DNA of 24,298 bases. Source: an uncultured Alphaproteobacteria bacterium. Its GTDB lineage: Bacteria > Pseudomonadota > Alphaproteobacteria > Puniceispirillales > Puniceispirillaceae. Position numbers and translations under genes: made by a program. The stretch is taken from positions 1 to 24,298 of the forward strand of contig CALEYP010000095.1 of the NCBI GenBank assembly GCA_937924895.1. Reading direction: 5' to 3'. This document shows, piece by piece, positions 1 to 8,269 of the stretch; the stretch's first letter is position 1, and the number at the start of each line of letters is the position of its first letter. The notes beneath the pieces were generated by a model, which saw only the letters and a list, made by a program, of their open reading frames with translations, ran no database searches and had not been told where the DNA came from.

Positions 1-386
1 TCTTTTTTTCGCATAATCGGTTCAATGCGGCACGTACTTAGTCACTCCCCAGACCGCATATACGCCTGTGACACACGTCGCCTTTCACAGCACCGCATCA
101 CAGAGGCCTATCCAGTCATAATCGCTGGAAATTATGCGCCGAAACACAACTTCCATCCCCTGAGCCTAGCGGAAAGAAGTAAAGAAACCGTTAACGAATG
201 AAAAAAAATTTGAATTTTTTTGAAAAATTTCTGTTATTTTTCAGTTTCTTATCAAATTTCCTATTAATTTATTTTGCGTTATTTCTAAAGTAGAAGGGAA
301 AGTTCGCTTGCATCAGCCAGTAGCCCTGCCATGGTAGATGACATTGTTTGAGGCAAAGACACAGAGCGATAAAGAGGAGTGCCATC
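1..386. other. AT-rich leader region with one doubtful partial open frame
   Basis: This stretch holds no gene I can support firmly. Frame +1 stays open from base 1 to a TGA at 199-201 (about 66 residues, possible internal ATG at 25), so it could be the tail of a gene entering from outside the window. Its residue make-up is not recognisable and it uses ATA codons several times, so I rate it unlikely. From about 202 to 300 the sequence becomes very AT-rich, with A and T runs, and probably contains the promoter or UP-type sequence for the aldo/keto reductase at 387. No clear -35/-10 pair or terminator could be assigned. Confidence 0.4.
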
Positions 387-1385
387 ATGCAACAAAGAAC
401 CCTTGGACGAGGCGGTCCGCAGGTCAGTGCCCTTGGCTATGGTGCGATGTCATTTTCTAATTTCTACGGCCCTATGGATGCAGCCGGGTCGGTTCACATT
501 CTAGATGCGTGCCAGCGTCTTGGTATCACGCATTTAGATACAGCCGATGTGTATGGTAGTGGGTTTTCAGAGACCTGTATTGGTGCTTATTTTAAGGCAA
601 ATCCCTCAGCAGTTGACAAATTCTCTGTCGCAACCAAAGCAGCGATTTACCGGTCACCGGACGGGGTGCGCTCGTTTCGTAATGATGCCGCCTATCTCAC
701 CCAGCAATTAGACCAGTCACTCACTCGCCTATCCGTTGAGGCCATTGATTTATTTTACGTGCATCGCCGTGACCCTGAGATACCAATTGAAGAAGTGACA
801 GAGACGCTGGCAGGGTTTGTCAAAGCTGGGAAAATCAAAGGCTTTGGTTATTCTGAAATCGCCCCCACCTCATTGCAGCGGGCCAATGAGGTGCATCATG
901 TGATGGCGGTCCAATCTGAATATTCACTTGGGGTGCGGTCCCCAGAAATGGGTCTCATCCAAAGTTGTAAATCATTAGGCACGGCCTTTGTGGCCTTCTC
1001 ACCTGTCGGGCGCTCGCTCCTCACAGATAAGCCACATCAAGGAGAAAAGCTGAAAGAGGTCGCGTTTCTGCAGCATAACCCGCGTTTCATGGAACCAAAT
1101 CTATCAGCCAATATCGCAGCCACAGCCCCGTTTCGCGCGCTGGCGGCTGATGTGGGACTGACGGCGGCTGGCCTTGCCATTGCTTGGGCACTGGATCAAG
1201 ATGACCATATTATTCCGATCCCGGGAACTCGTTCGGTTAGCCATTTAGAGGGCCTTGCAGCTGGGGCCACCTTCACCATGACAAATGAAGTCAGAGATGC
1301 CCTTGCAGAGATCTTACCCATTGGCTGGGCGCATGGCGATCGTTACAGCGAAGCGCAATGGGTGGGCCCGGAGAAATATTGCTAA
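387..1385 (+). CDS. aldo/keto reductase
   Basis: Predicted cytosolic NAD(P)H-dependent carbonyl reductase of the aldo/keto reductase superfamily (332 aa, normal length). The catalytic tetrad is visible: D51 and Y56 in LDTADVYG, K84 in VATK, and H126 in FYVHRRD. The C-terminal IPIPGTRSVSHL segment is the usual cofactor phosphate-binding region. An in-frame TTG exists at 348, but the ATG at 387 is preceded by AAGAGGAG at a good distance, so I start there. It is monocistronic as far as can be seen, and its 3' end faces the transporter gene with only 26 bp between. The substrate cannot be read from sequence; the family includes YajO/perakine-reductase-like and general aldehyde reductases. Confidence 0.9.
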   Translation: MQQRTLGRGGPQVSALGYGAMSFSNFYGPMDAAGSVHILDACQRLGITHLDTADVYGSGFSETCIGAYFKANPSAVDKFSVATKAAIYRSPDGVRSFRNDAAYLTQQLDQSLTRLSVEAIDLFYVHRRDPEIPIEEVTETLAGFVKAGKIKGFGYSEIAPTSLQRANEVHHVMAVQSEYSLGVRSPEMGLIQSCKSLGTAFVAFSPVGRSLLTDKPHQGEKLKEVAFLQHNPRFMEPNLSANIAATAPFRALAADVGLTAAGLAIAWALDQDDHIIPIPGTRSVSHLEGLAAGATFTMTNEVRDALAEILPIGWAHGDRYSEAQWVGPEKYC

Positions 1386-1411
1386 AGCGGGTGGGGTGGC
1401 TAACAGACGCC

Positions 1412-2281
1412 TTACCGGCTTAGCTGTTCGCGGTGGAGCGCATAGAGCCCTGCCCCAACAATGAGGGTGGCACCGATGAGGCTCGCGCGGTCTGGCCATT
1501 CATCAAAAAATAGAATGCCTGCTATGATAGCAAATAAAATACCGCTATAGCGAAACGGGCTGACAAAGCCGACATCTGCAATCCGCATGACATGCACAGC
1601 GATGAGATAGGTTGACCCAATAGCTAATCCTGCCAGACATAGCAGGATAAGGTGATGCATTTGCACAGGCACCCACCCCGTGAATGGGATCATCACCCCG
1701 CCCATGATGGTGATGGCAAGCACCATCGGTGCCGCCAAAAAAGTAGTGGAATAATGAGAGGGTAGACGCCTCACAAGGATATCACGAATGATAAAGAGAA
1801 GCGCGGCTATGACCGCATAGAAAGAATTGGCTGTGAAACCCTCTGCCCCCGGCTGAATGATAATCACCACCCCTATGAAGCCCACCAAAACCGCTGACCA
1901 GCGCCGTACCCCAACCTGTTCTTTTAAGATGAGGGCCGCCGCCGCAACCATCCCCAACGGGACGGCTTGCAAAATGATTGTCACATTAGCGAGTGGCAGC
2001 GTCATCAGCGCCATCAGCATTGTCAGCGATAATCCCATTTCGCACAAAATCCGATAGGCAATGATAAGGCGATGACGGGGGTCTATCTTAATCTTTGTCT
2101 CTTGCCGCATCACTAAAATCAGAGCCGTGACAGGAAGTAGCAAACACCCTCTGACAAAGAGCGCTTGGAAGAGTGGCATCTCTGTCATCATAAATTTCAT
2201 GATAACATCTAAGATGGCGAGCATGAGCATCATCGTAACCATCCATGATGCCCCTCTGAGATTTGCCTGCCTATCTGCCAT
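1412..2281 (-). CDS. EamA/RhaT-type DMT superfamily permease
   Basis: Inner-membrane transporter of the drug/metabolite transporter superfamily (289 aa). About ten hydrophobic segments are arranged as two EamA repeats, roughly residues 10-135 and 150-285. Conserved features include a glutamate-containing stretch (ILKEQVGVRRW) closing the first repeat and the matching FFDEWPDRASLIGATLIVGAGLY in the second. Short basic loops (RRLPSHYS, MRQETK) suit the usual topology. The ATG at 2281 has AGGATAGCAGG upstream. Members export amino acids, S-adenosylmethionine, nucleotides or drugs; no substrate can be assigned. It is divergent from irr across a 204-bp gap and convergent with the aldo/keto reductase. 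Confidence 0.88.
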   Translation of the reverse strand: MADRQANLRGASWMVTMMLMLAILDVIMKFMMTEMPLFQALFVRGCLLLPVTALILVMRQETKIKIDPRHRLIIAYRILCEMGLSLTMLMALMTLPLANVTIILQAVPLGMVAAAALILKEQVGVRRWSAVLVGFIGVVIIIQPGAEGFTANSFYAVIAALLFIIRDILVRRLPSHYSTTFLAAPMVLAITIMGGVMIPFTGWVPVQMHHLILLCLAGLAIGSTYLIAVHVMRIADVGFVSPFRYSGILFAIIAGILFFDEWPDRASLIGATLIVGAGLYALHREQLSR

Positions 2282-2426
2282 GACCTGCTATCCTATCACT
2301 TACTTTAAACGCGGTCATATCATGTCACCGCCAACATATATGCCTTGCGCATAGCATGCCGTGCACAGATTTGTTAGCCAAAATGATTGCCGCCACACAC
2401 AACAGGGCTAACGGTCAGCCTCTGAC

Positions 2427-2454
2427 TTGACAGATGCCGCACTTTTCTTAACTC
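2427..2454 (+). promoter_or_regulatory. candidate irr promoter
   Basis: A perfect TTGACA (2427-2432) is followed after 16 bp by TAACTC (2449-2454), a weak -10, ending 31 bp before the irr ATG. No inverted repeat resembling the katG-upstream palindrome was seen here, so irr autoregulation is not supported. The irr start has no obvious Shine-Dalgarno. The box assignment is tentative. Confidence 0.35.
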
Positions 2455-2485
2455 TTGGAAGCGTAGAGACGACAGATGTGACAAG

Positions 2486-2890
2486 ATGACAGACGAGCAG
2501 CTCGCACAAAAATTACGTGACCATAATATGCGCCCGACAAAGCAGCGTTTGGCCATAGCAGCCCATCTATTTGATGGCACCGATAAGCATGTCAGCGCCG
2601 AGAGCGTCTATACGACCCTGCAGCACGCTGGCATCCATCTCAGCATCGGCACCGTCTATAACAGCCTACGGCAATTCGCAGAAGCTGGCCTATTACGTGC
2701 CGTGCCAGGTCTTGGTGACCACCTCACCTATGATACAAATATCGGCACGCATCATCATCTTCTTGATGTGGATACTGGCGAGATTATTGACATTCCGGCC
2801 CTCTCACAGCCTGTATCCTCGCCTGAGTTACCAGAAGGGTATGAGCTAGAGGCTGTGGAAATTACCTATAAGGTGAAACGGTCGTCTTAG
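2486..2890 (+). CDS. irr: Irr-type Fur-family transcriptional regulator
   Basis: Cytosolic DNA-binding regulator of the Fur superfamily (134 aa). The N-terminal winged helix spans about residues 1-80 (RPTKQRLAIAAHLF, recognition region SIGTVYNSLRQFAEAGLL). The dimerisation part has a histidine triplet at 89-91 (TNIGTHHH), followed by TGEIIDIP and the ending LPEGYELEAVEI. These match Irr, the alphaproteobacterial iron/heme regulator, rather than Fur or PerR; the C-terminal CxxC zinc pairs of Fur are absent. The GCP heme-regulatory motif of some rhizobial Irr proteins is also absent. Irr typically represses or activates genes when iron or heme is low. katG follows 162 bp downstream on the same strand with a palindromic operator candidate between, suggesting that katG is a target. 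Confidence 0.82.
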   Translation: MTDEQLAQKLRDHNMRPTKQRLAIAAHLFDGTDKHVSAESVYTTLQHAGIHLSIGTVYNSLRQFAEAGLLRAVPGLGDHLTYDTNIGTHHHLLDVDTGEIIDIPALSQPVSSPELPEGYELEAVEITYKVKRSS

Positions 2891-2915
2891 CGCGTTGCAA
2901 AAGGGGGCTTCTGCA

Positions 2916-2934
2916 GTTTGAAATCATTTCAAAC
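2916..2934. promoter_or_regulatory. perfect 19-bp palindrome, candidate Irr operator
   Basis: GTTTGAAATCATTTCAAAC is a perfect inverted repeat (9-bp arms, one central base). Its core, TTTGAAA-TCA-TTTCAAA, has the same 7-3-7 geometry as the Irr box described in rhizobia (TTTAGAA-N3-TTCTAAA) and differs in the inner bases. It lies 4 bp upstream of a candidate katG -35, where a bound protein could activate transcription. The palindrome is observed; the assignment to Irr is inferred. Confidence 0.6.
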
Positions 2935-2938
2935 TATG

Positions 2939-2968
2939 TTGACTTTGCCAAAATAAACCCAATATTGT
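2939..2968 (+). promoter_or_regulatory. candidate katG promoter
   Basis: TTGACT (2939-2944), an 18-bp spacer and TATTGT (2963-2968) form a plausible sigma70-type promoter. The transcript would then start near 2975 and carry about 75 nt of leader, including the GC-rich hairpin at 3005-3020. The assignment is by eye only. Confidence 0.4.
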
Positions 2969-3004
2969 TGAGGTAGTTTCGCGCCTTTATGACGCCTTTT
3001 CCCT

Positions 3005-3020
3005 GGCCGGCAAGCCGGCC
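3005..3020 (+). promoter_or_regulatory. GC-rich hairpin in the katG leader
   Basis: GGCCGGC-AA-GCCGGCC forms a 7-bp inverted repeat. In RNA the closing pair would open to leave a 6-bp G/C stem with a CAAG loop. It lies 20 nt upstream of the Shine-Dalgarno (AGGAGA, 3041-3046) and has no T run after it, so it is not a classical terminator. It may stabilise the 5' end of the message or be a protein site. Confidence 0.4.
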
Positions 3021-3052
3021 TTATAACAAGCCATTTTAACAGGAGATGCAAA

Positions 3053-5182
3053 ATGGATGACGCAAAATGCCCTGTGATGCATGGTGCGCTGACGAGCAAT
3101 CAAAGCACTGGCACATCAAACTCGCAATGGTGGCCTAATCAGTTAAATCTGAACATCCTGCGCCAACATGATCAAAAATCAAACCCGCTAGATGAGGGTT
3201 TTGATTATGCAGAAGCGTTCAAAGGTCTTGATTTTAAAGCTTTGAAGCAAGATTTGCATGACCTGATGACTGACTCGCAAGACTGGTGGCCGGCTGATTA
3301 TGGTCACTATGGCCCCTTCTTTATCCGTATGACATGGCACGCTGCTGGTACATATCGTACTGGTGATGGCCGTGGTGGCGGGGGCACAGGTGCCCAGCGT
3401 TTTGCACCGCTAAACTCTTGGCCAGATAATGGCAACCTTGATAAGGCACGTCGTTTGCTTTGGCCTGTGAAGCAAAAATATGGCAATGCCATTTCTTGGG
3501 CTGACCTTTTGATTTTGGCAGGGAACGTTGCCATTGAATCAATGGGTGGTAAGACATTTGGTTTCGGCGGTGGTCGTCCTGATATCTGGCATCCTGAAGA
3601 AGATATCTATTGGGGTGTTGAAACAGAATGGCTAGCTGATAAGCGCTATGAGAGCACACGCCAATCATTGGAAAATCCGCTTGCCGCTGTGCAAATGGGT
3701 CTCATCTATGTGAACCCAGAAGGGCCAAATGGTAACCCTGATCCGATGCTTAGTGCCCAGGATATTCGTGAAACATTTGGTCGTATGGCCATGAATGACG
3801 AAGAAACAGTGGCTCTTGTTGCTGGTGGTCACACCTTTGGTAAGGCCCATGGCGCTGGCGACCCGGCAAAGGTAGGTGCCGAGCCAGAAGGCGCTCCTAT
3901 TGAACAGATGGGCTTTGGGTGGGCAAACAGCCATGGCACAGGCAAAGGCCGCGATACTACAACATCAGGTATTGAAGGCCCATGGACAGCCAATCCAACA
4001 CAATGGGATAATGGCTATTTCGATTTGCTTTTCAAATATGAGTGGAAGCTAACAAAGAGTCCAGCCGGTGCCAATATTTGGCACCCTGTCGATATTGCTG
4101 AAGATGATATGGCACCAGAAGTTGATGATGCCTCTGTGAAGGTCACACCAATGATGACAACGGCTGATATGGCGCTCATCACTGATCCGTCCTATCGCGC
4201 GATTTCTGAGCGGTATCATCAGAACCCAGATGAGCTAGCTGATGCTTTTGCAAGAGCGTGGTTCAAGTTATTGCATCGTGATATGGGACCAAAATGTCGC
4301 TATCTCGGCCCTGAAGTGCCAGAAGAAGAGCTCATCTGGCAGGATCCTGTCCCAGCTGGGAATGCCTCTTATGATGTCGCAGCTGTAAAAGCCGCGATTA
4401 AGGCATCAGGTCTGTCACAGACAGAGATGCTAGAAACAGCCTGGGCATCAGCCTCAACCTATCGCGGTTCAGACATGCGTGGTGGTGCAAATGGCGCCCG
4501 CATTCGTTTGGCACCGCAAAAGGATTGGGCAGCCAATAAGCCAGCACAATTAGCCCATGTACTCTCTGTGCTTGAGCCGATTGCCGCGGCGCATAATGCC
4601 TCTGTGGCTGATGTGATCGTGCTAGCTGGTAATGTGGCGCTTGAAATGGCCTCTGGCCAAGACGTGCCATTCACTGCTGGCCGTGGTGATGCCAGCCAGG
4701 AACAGACTGATGTGGAGAGCTTTGCCGTTCTTGAGCCTGTATCAGATGGTTTCCGCAACTATCAGAAGACTGAATATACCTTGTCAGCTGAAGAAATGTT
4801 GTTGGATAAAGCCCAGCTTCTCGGCCTAACAGCTGCAGAAATGACAGTGCTTGTTGGTGGCATGCGCTCTCTTGGCATTTCGCATGATGGCCATGGCGTC
4901 TGGAGCGACGATAACACATTGTCAAATGACTGGTTCAAGACACTTCTTGATATGTCAGTTGAATGGAAGCCTGCAGGCACAAATCTCTATCAAGCCTCTG
5001 ATAGAGCCACAGGGGCTCCTGTTCGCACTGGCACAAGAGTCGACCTTGTCTTTGGGTCAAATTCACAGCTTCGTGCGATTGCTGAGGTTTATGCTCAGAA
5101 TGACTCAGCCGATAAGTTTAAAGCTGATTTCATTGCCGCATGGAATAAGGTGATGAATGCTGATCGCTTTGATGTGGCCTAA
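3053..5182 (+). CDS. katG: bifunctional catalase-peroxidase KatG
   Basis: Heme enzyme that removes hydrogen peroxide by catalase and peroxidase reactions (709 aa, near the usual 720-740). The N-terminal active domain shows distal R92, W95 and H96 in IRMTWHAAGTYR, proximal heme ligand H260 in GGHTFGKAHG, and the residues of the KatG-specific Met-Tyr-Trp crosslink (W95, Y219, M245). The degenerate C-terminal peroxidase-like domain occupies about residues 400-709. No signal peptide is seen, so it should be cytosolic. The start at 3053 has AGGAGA seven bases upstream. A strong hairpin terminator follows directly. The irr gene and palindrome upstream point to iron/heme-linked control; no oxyR is nearby. 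Confidence 0.97.
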   Translation: MDDAKCPVMHGALTSNQSTGTSNSQWWPNQLNLNILRQHDQKSNPLDEGFDYAEAFKGLDFKALKQDLHDLMTDSQDWWPADYGHYGPFFIRMTWHAAGTYRTGDGRGGGGTGAQRFAPLNSWPDNGNLDKARRLLWPVKQKYGNAISWADLLILAGNVAIESMGGKTFGFGGGRPDIWHPEEDIYWGVETEWLADKRYESTRQSLENPLAAVQMGLIYVNPEGPNGNPDPMLSAQDIRETFGRMAMNDEETVALVAGGHTFGKAHGAGDPAKVGAEPEGAPIEQMGFGWANSHGTGKGRDTTTSGIEGPWTANPTQWDNGYFDLLFKYEWKLTKSPAGANIWHPVDIAEDDMAPEVDDASVKVTPMMTTADMALITDPSYRAISERYHQNPDELADAFARAWFKLLHRDMGPKCRYLGPEVPEEELIWQDPVPAGNASYDVAAVKAAIKASGLSQTEMLETAWASASTYRGSDMRGGANGARIRLAPQKDWAANKPAQLAHVLSVLEPIAAAHNASVADVIVLAGNVALEMASGQDVPFTAGRGDASQEQTDVESFAVLEPVSDGFRNYQKTEYTLSAEEMLLDKAQLLGLTAAEMTVLVGGMRSLGISHDGHGVWSDDNTLSNDWFKTLLDMSVEWKPAGTNLYQASDRATGAPVRTGTRVDLVFGSNSQLRAIAEVYAQNDSADKFKADFIAAWNKVMNADRFDVA

Positions 5183-5206
5183 GGCACAATAGAACTAACC
5201 TGATAA

Positions 5207-5232
5207 AAAAGAGGGGCTTTGGCCCCTCTTTT
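5207..5232. terminator. Rho-independent terminator (katG, probably bidirectional)
   Basis: AAAAGAGGGGC - TTTG - GCCCCTCTTTT: an 11-bp arm pair (7 bp GC-rich plus 4 A/T pairs), a 4-nt loop and a T run on the plus strand. The A run on the left gives a matching T run on the minus strand, so it can also end the glycosyltransferase transcript, whose stop lies 30 bp away. Confidence 0.9.
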
Positions 5233-5262
5233 GCATTCTGCTTCTTCTTTTAAAGAGCCTCA

Positions 5263-6171
5263 CTATCCTTGGCGGCGCGCCTGCCATGCGCGGTAACTCA
5301 GATCTAAGACGCCCCTTGTGCCATCTTCAAACGCAACCTCTTTTTCTGGAATAAGGTGTGGTATCCCTGCCAAATGCATGAGGCTGACCGGCTCATAGAA
5401 GGGTTCAGTTTCCGTAAAAAGATGCTGGCCTCTATCATAGCGGAAATGAGTGAGCCAATTACAGATCTCGGGCAATAGTCGCACATTTAGATTATGGCGA
5501 TATATAGCCAAGCCTAGGCCAAGCTGATCAGCCCCTGTCCGCCGCCTTAGTGGCAATGCCGCCGCACAATGGCGCATTTCATTTTGCCAATGCTGCCACA
5601 GAGGTGAGGCGGCAGAGGCACTAAAAATACCCGCATTAATTAAGGGAGAGGCAGCTAGTAGATGTTTATCCCCCTTGGGCAATTTGGATTTATTGGCAAA
5701 CATCGTGTACCAATTAGCACGCAAAGCTTGCCCAAAGATATTAAACTCCACACCATTCCCGCGCGCGCTATCACCATCATGAAAGCGGCTACGCTGTGAA
5801 ATAGCGATAACATCCGCATCTTTGGCTTGCGCGATCAAGGCTGTGACCGCGCGATCATCCTGGGCCCACACATCGGCATCAACAAAGACATAAGTCTCAT
5901 ACCCAGGAAAGAGGTCTGGCAGGAAAGGTTTCGCAAGCAAAACCCATGCCCCTTTTGCCCCCGCAAAAGAAATATCCTGCAAAAGATCTGGCATAACACC
6001 TGGCTGACAAATCACGTCAAAGGGACGTAAAGCCTGTTTTTGTGCCTCATTCAACCCATAATCAAGAACGGCAATATCACCTTGATAGCCGGCATGGCGC
6101 AGAGAGGTTACACAATCAATCAGCAAATGACCAAAGGCTTCATCAGACCCCGTAACAAGACATGTCGACAT
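5263..6171 (-). CDS. putative glycosyltransferase (nucleotide-sugar fold)
   Basis: 302-aa predicted cytosolic protein resembling GT-A fold glycosyltransferases. The strand-helix start (CLVTGSDEAFGHLLIDCVTSLRHAGY), a central YVFVDADVWAQDD with the DxD-type metal/nucleotide-sugar motif, and a later INAGIFSAS segment, as in GT8-like enzymes, all fit. No transmembrane segment or signal peptide is visible. It starts at ATG 6171 with AGGG upstream and lies 68 bp after the acyl-CoA ligase on the same strand, so co-transcription is possible. Donor and acceptor cannot be read. It stands alone rather than in a polysaccharide cluster. The family call is moderate; a nucleotide-diphospho-sugar transferase of another family is possible. 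Confidence 0.65.
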   Translation of the reverse strand: MSTCLVTGSDEAFGHLLIDCVTSLRHAGYQGDIAVLDYGLNEAQKQALRPFDVICQPGVMPDLLQDISFAGAKGAWVLLAKPFLPDLFPGYETYVFVDADVWAQDDRAVTALIAQAKDADVIAISQRSRFHDGDSARGNGVEFNIFGQALRANWYTMFANKSKLPKGDKHLLAASPLINAGIFSASAASPLWQHWQNEMRHCAAALPLRRRTGADQLGLGLAIYRHNLNVRLLPEICNWLTHFRYDRGQHLFTETEPFYEPVSLMHLAGIPHLIPEKEVAFEDGTRGVLDLSYRAWQARRQG

Positions 6172-6239
6172 GATTGACCCTACTTATATCTGCTTATCAT
6201 TACTCATGCCAAACTGGCGAAAAGGGGGGCTTATGTCAA

Positions 6240-7793
6240 TTAAGCAGCCGGTAGTAATGGCAGTGCTATCTCTTTCAATTTACCCTTTTCAGGCTTACCT
6301 GTTGGCGTGCGCGGCATCTCATCTAAGATTGTGACATATTTTGGCACCATAAATTTTGCCATTACACCGCGGCAATAAGAAATGACCTCATCATCTGACA
6401 AGCTTGCACCTGGGCGGCAGGTGATAAACAGATACACATCTTCTTCGCCAAGGGCAGCAGGCACAGCGATGGCCGCCGCATCTTCAATATCCTCATGTAA
6501 GAGGACAGCCTCTTCAACCTCATAGCCTGATACCATCTCACCGCGCACGCGAATTCGCTCTGCCATACGACAAGAGAAATAGAATAAGCCCTCTTCATCC
6601 ATCCAGCCAATATCACCTGTGTGGAACCACAGATTACGGCGGCTCTCAAGCGTCTTGGCTTCCATGCCAAAATATTCATCAGACATGACCCCAGCTTCAC
6701 GCGGTCGGATAACAATTTCACCTTGCTTACCTGCTGGCATGACATCATCATTTTCATCCATGATGGCCACTTCAAAATGAGGTAACACAATCCCACCCGG
6801 ATGATCCCATTGAGGGACAACCACCAACCCCGCATCTGTTGAGCCATAGCCGCCACCAGGGATCAGATGCAGGCCAAACCGCTTATCAAAAGCCTCTTTG
6901 GGCACAGGGGCCGGTGTTGACCAACATCTTGTCACCTTATGCTGAGTGTCTTCTGGACGTGGTGGGGCGGCATATAATAATTGCTGTACAGAGCCTAAAC
7001 ACATGAACCAAGTGGCACCAAATTTCACAATTTCTGGCCAGAAATTCGACAGGCTAAAGCCATCACGCAAAATCACCGAACCGCCAACCATCCAACTTGG
7101 CAAGATATCATAAAAAGCAGGACCGATATGTGATAAAGGATAGGGCGTGTAATTAATATCGTCACTTGTTAGGCGATAAGGCGCAATCATATTCTCCGCG
7201 GTGCGCACCGCATAACGATGAGATAACACACACCCTTTTGAGATGCCCGTCGTCCCAGAGGTAAACATAATGACAGCTGTATCAGTATCTTTTGCCTGAC
7301 TTGGGATATGGCTATCATTTTCGGCAAAAATATCATCAAACGCCACAATCTCCCACTGAGGGAAACGCTGCTGGGCGCCCAGAAACTCATCTGTCACAAT
7401 CAGCCCTTTGAGATGGGGCAGCTCAGCCGCAATATCCTGAAGCGCATCGAAATGCGGTGCTGATGTGATAAGCCACTCACATTGTGTTAATGAAATCATA
7501 CGCGCCAGAGACGGGCCGCGAAAAGCGCGGTTAATCGCCACCTCAACAATGTCACATTTTTTCAAAGCATAAGACGCCGTTAAATAGGCAATACTATTTT
7601 CCAGCATCATCGCCATATAGGGCACAGATAGATCAAATTCTGCGCGCAGCCCATGCGCAAATTGGTTAATCTCTCGTTCAAGCGCGGCATAGCTGCGTTG
7701 TTCACCAGACGGTGCCATCGTGACGCATAGCCTGTCGCTATAGCGCATAGCACAATCGTGAAATAAGTCTCCTAATGTGATGCGTTGCGCCAT
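6240..7793 (-). CDS. AMP-dependent acyl-CoA synthetase/ligase
   Basis: Class I adenylate-forming enzyme (517 aa) that activates a carboxylic acid to acyl-AMP and then acyl-CoA. Core motifs are present: the P-loop-like TSGTTGISKG, GYGSTDAG (A5), FHTGDIG (A7) and the C-terminal hinge/lysine region PRTPTGKPEKGKLKE with the catalytic lysine. Overall it resembles the CaiC-like (crotonobetaine/carnitine-CoA ligase) branch, but the substrate is uncertain. The frame is open upstream to 7970, yet the ATG at 7793 has GGGAGG seven bases upstream and leaves room for the small gene at 7888-8085; the extension would be an ill-conserved basic tail. No other beta-oxidation genes are adjacent. Confidence 0.88.
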   Translation of the reverse strand: MAQRITLGDLFHDCAMRYSDRLCVTMAPSGEQRSYAALEREINQFAHGLRAEFDLSVPYMAMMLENSIAYLTASYALKKCDIVEVAINRAFRGPSLARMISLTQCEWLITSAPHFDALQDIAAELPHLKGLIVTDEFLGAQQRFPQWEIVAFDDIFAENDSHIPSQAKDTDTAVIMFTSGTTGISKGCVLSHRYAVRTAENMIAPYRLTSDDINYTPYPLSHIGPAFYDILPSWMVGGSVILRDGFSLSNFWPEIVKFGATWFMCLGSVQQLLYAAPPRPEDTQHKVTRCWSTPAPVPKEAFDKRFGLHLIPGGGYGSTDAGLVVVPQWDHPGGIVLPHFEVAIMDENDDVMPAGKQGEIVIRPREAGVMSDEYFGMEAKTLESRRNLWFHTGDIGWMDEEGLFYFSCRMAERIRVRGEMVSGYEVEEAVLLHEDIEDAAAIAVPAALGEEDVYLFITCRPGASLSDDEVISYCRGVMAKFMVPKYVTILDEMPRTPTGKPEKGKLKEIALPLLPAA

Positions 7794-7887
7794 CTGAGCC
7801 TCCCAAACTGCAAGATGGGTTTCACGATGACCTAGCCGTCTGTCATCGATTTGCTTAGATGCGCCGTCTGCTTGCGTTTTAGAGCTA

Positions 7888-8085
7888 TTAATTCGGCTTT
7901 TCAGCCTGTGCCAGATAGCTTGTGACACAAGGCGGACAGAGATAGCTGTCAATCTGTTCGAGATAGGCAAGCGCTAATTTCTCGCCGCGCCAATTATCAG
8001 CGCCGCATCCCCCACATGGCTTCCCTTCATAAAGCGCATAGCTGATGCCATTATGTGACAGGGTTGGTCCTGATTGATCTGACAT
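7888..8085 (-). CDS. small two-CxxC (zinc-ribbon-like) protein
   Basis: 65-aa protein, not recognised as a named family. It has CGGCGADN near residues 24-31 and LCPPC near residue 50, so two CxxC pairs that could bind one zinc. An acidic or polar N-terminus (MSDQSGPTLSHNGISYALYEGKP) precedes them. An in-frame ATG exists at 8100, but AGGAG lies seven bases before the ATG at 8085, so I use the shorter form. It is followed after 94 bp by the acyl-CoA ligase in the same direction and may share its transcript. Its function is unknown; the motif suggests nucleic-acid or protein binding rather than catalysis. Confidence 0.7.
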   Translation of the reverse strand: MSDQSGPTLSHNGISYALYEGKPCGGCGADNWRGEKLALAYLEQIDSYLCPPCVTSYLAQAEKPN

Positions 8086-8269
8086 AGGGTCTCCTATCAT
8101 CTGCTCATTCCTCGTTGCAGATTAGCAGATGAGGCGTCTTCACGCTATCTCCTGTTTGACCAAATATCCCACCCAGATGAGACCTCTTGCCACCCTACCC
8201 CTCACCTCTTAATCCTGTTACCTTACATAACATATGATACTGTCTCCTAGACTGGCACATGAGGCAAAG

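Noticed and set aside
348..386. TTG-initiated extension of the aldo/keto reductase
   Set aside because: The ATG at 387 has a strong AAGAGGAG and begins at the conserved family N-terminus; the extension is basic and not family-like.
2895..2915. Terminator after irr (AAAAGGGGGCTTC region)
   Set aside because: The stem is short with a mismatch and has no T run, so readthrough into katG cannot be excluded.
3321..3668. 115-aa minus frame opposite katG
   Set aside because: It lies within the highly conserved KatG active-site region and has a low-complexity His/Gln-rich translation typical of antisense shadows.
6362..6856. 164-aa minus frame inside the acyl-CoA ligase
   Set aside because: Shadow frame of a gene with complete adenylate-forming motifs.
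7794..7970. N-terminal extension of the acyl-CoA ligase
   Set aside because: It would overlap the well-initiated 65-aa gene, and GGGAGG directly precedes the ATG at 7793.
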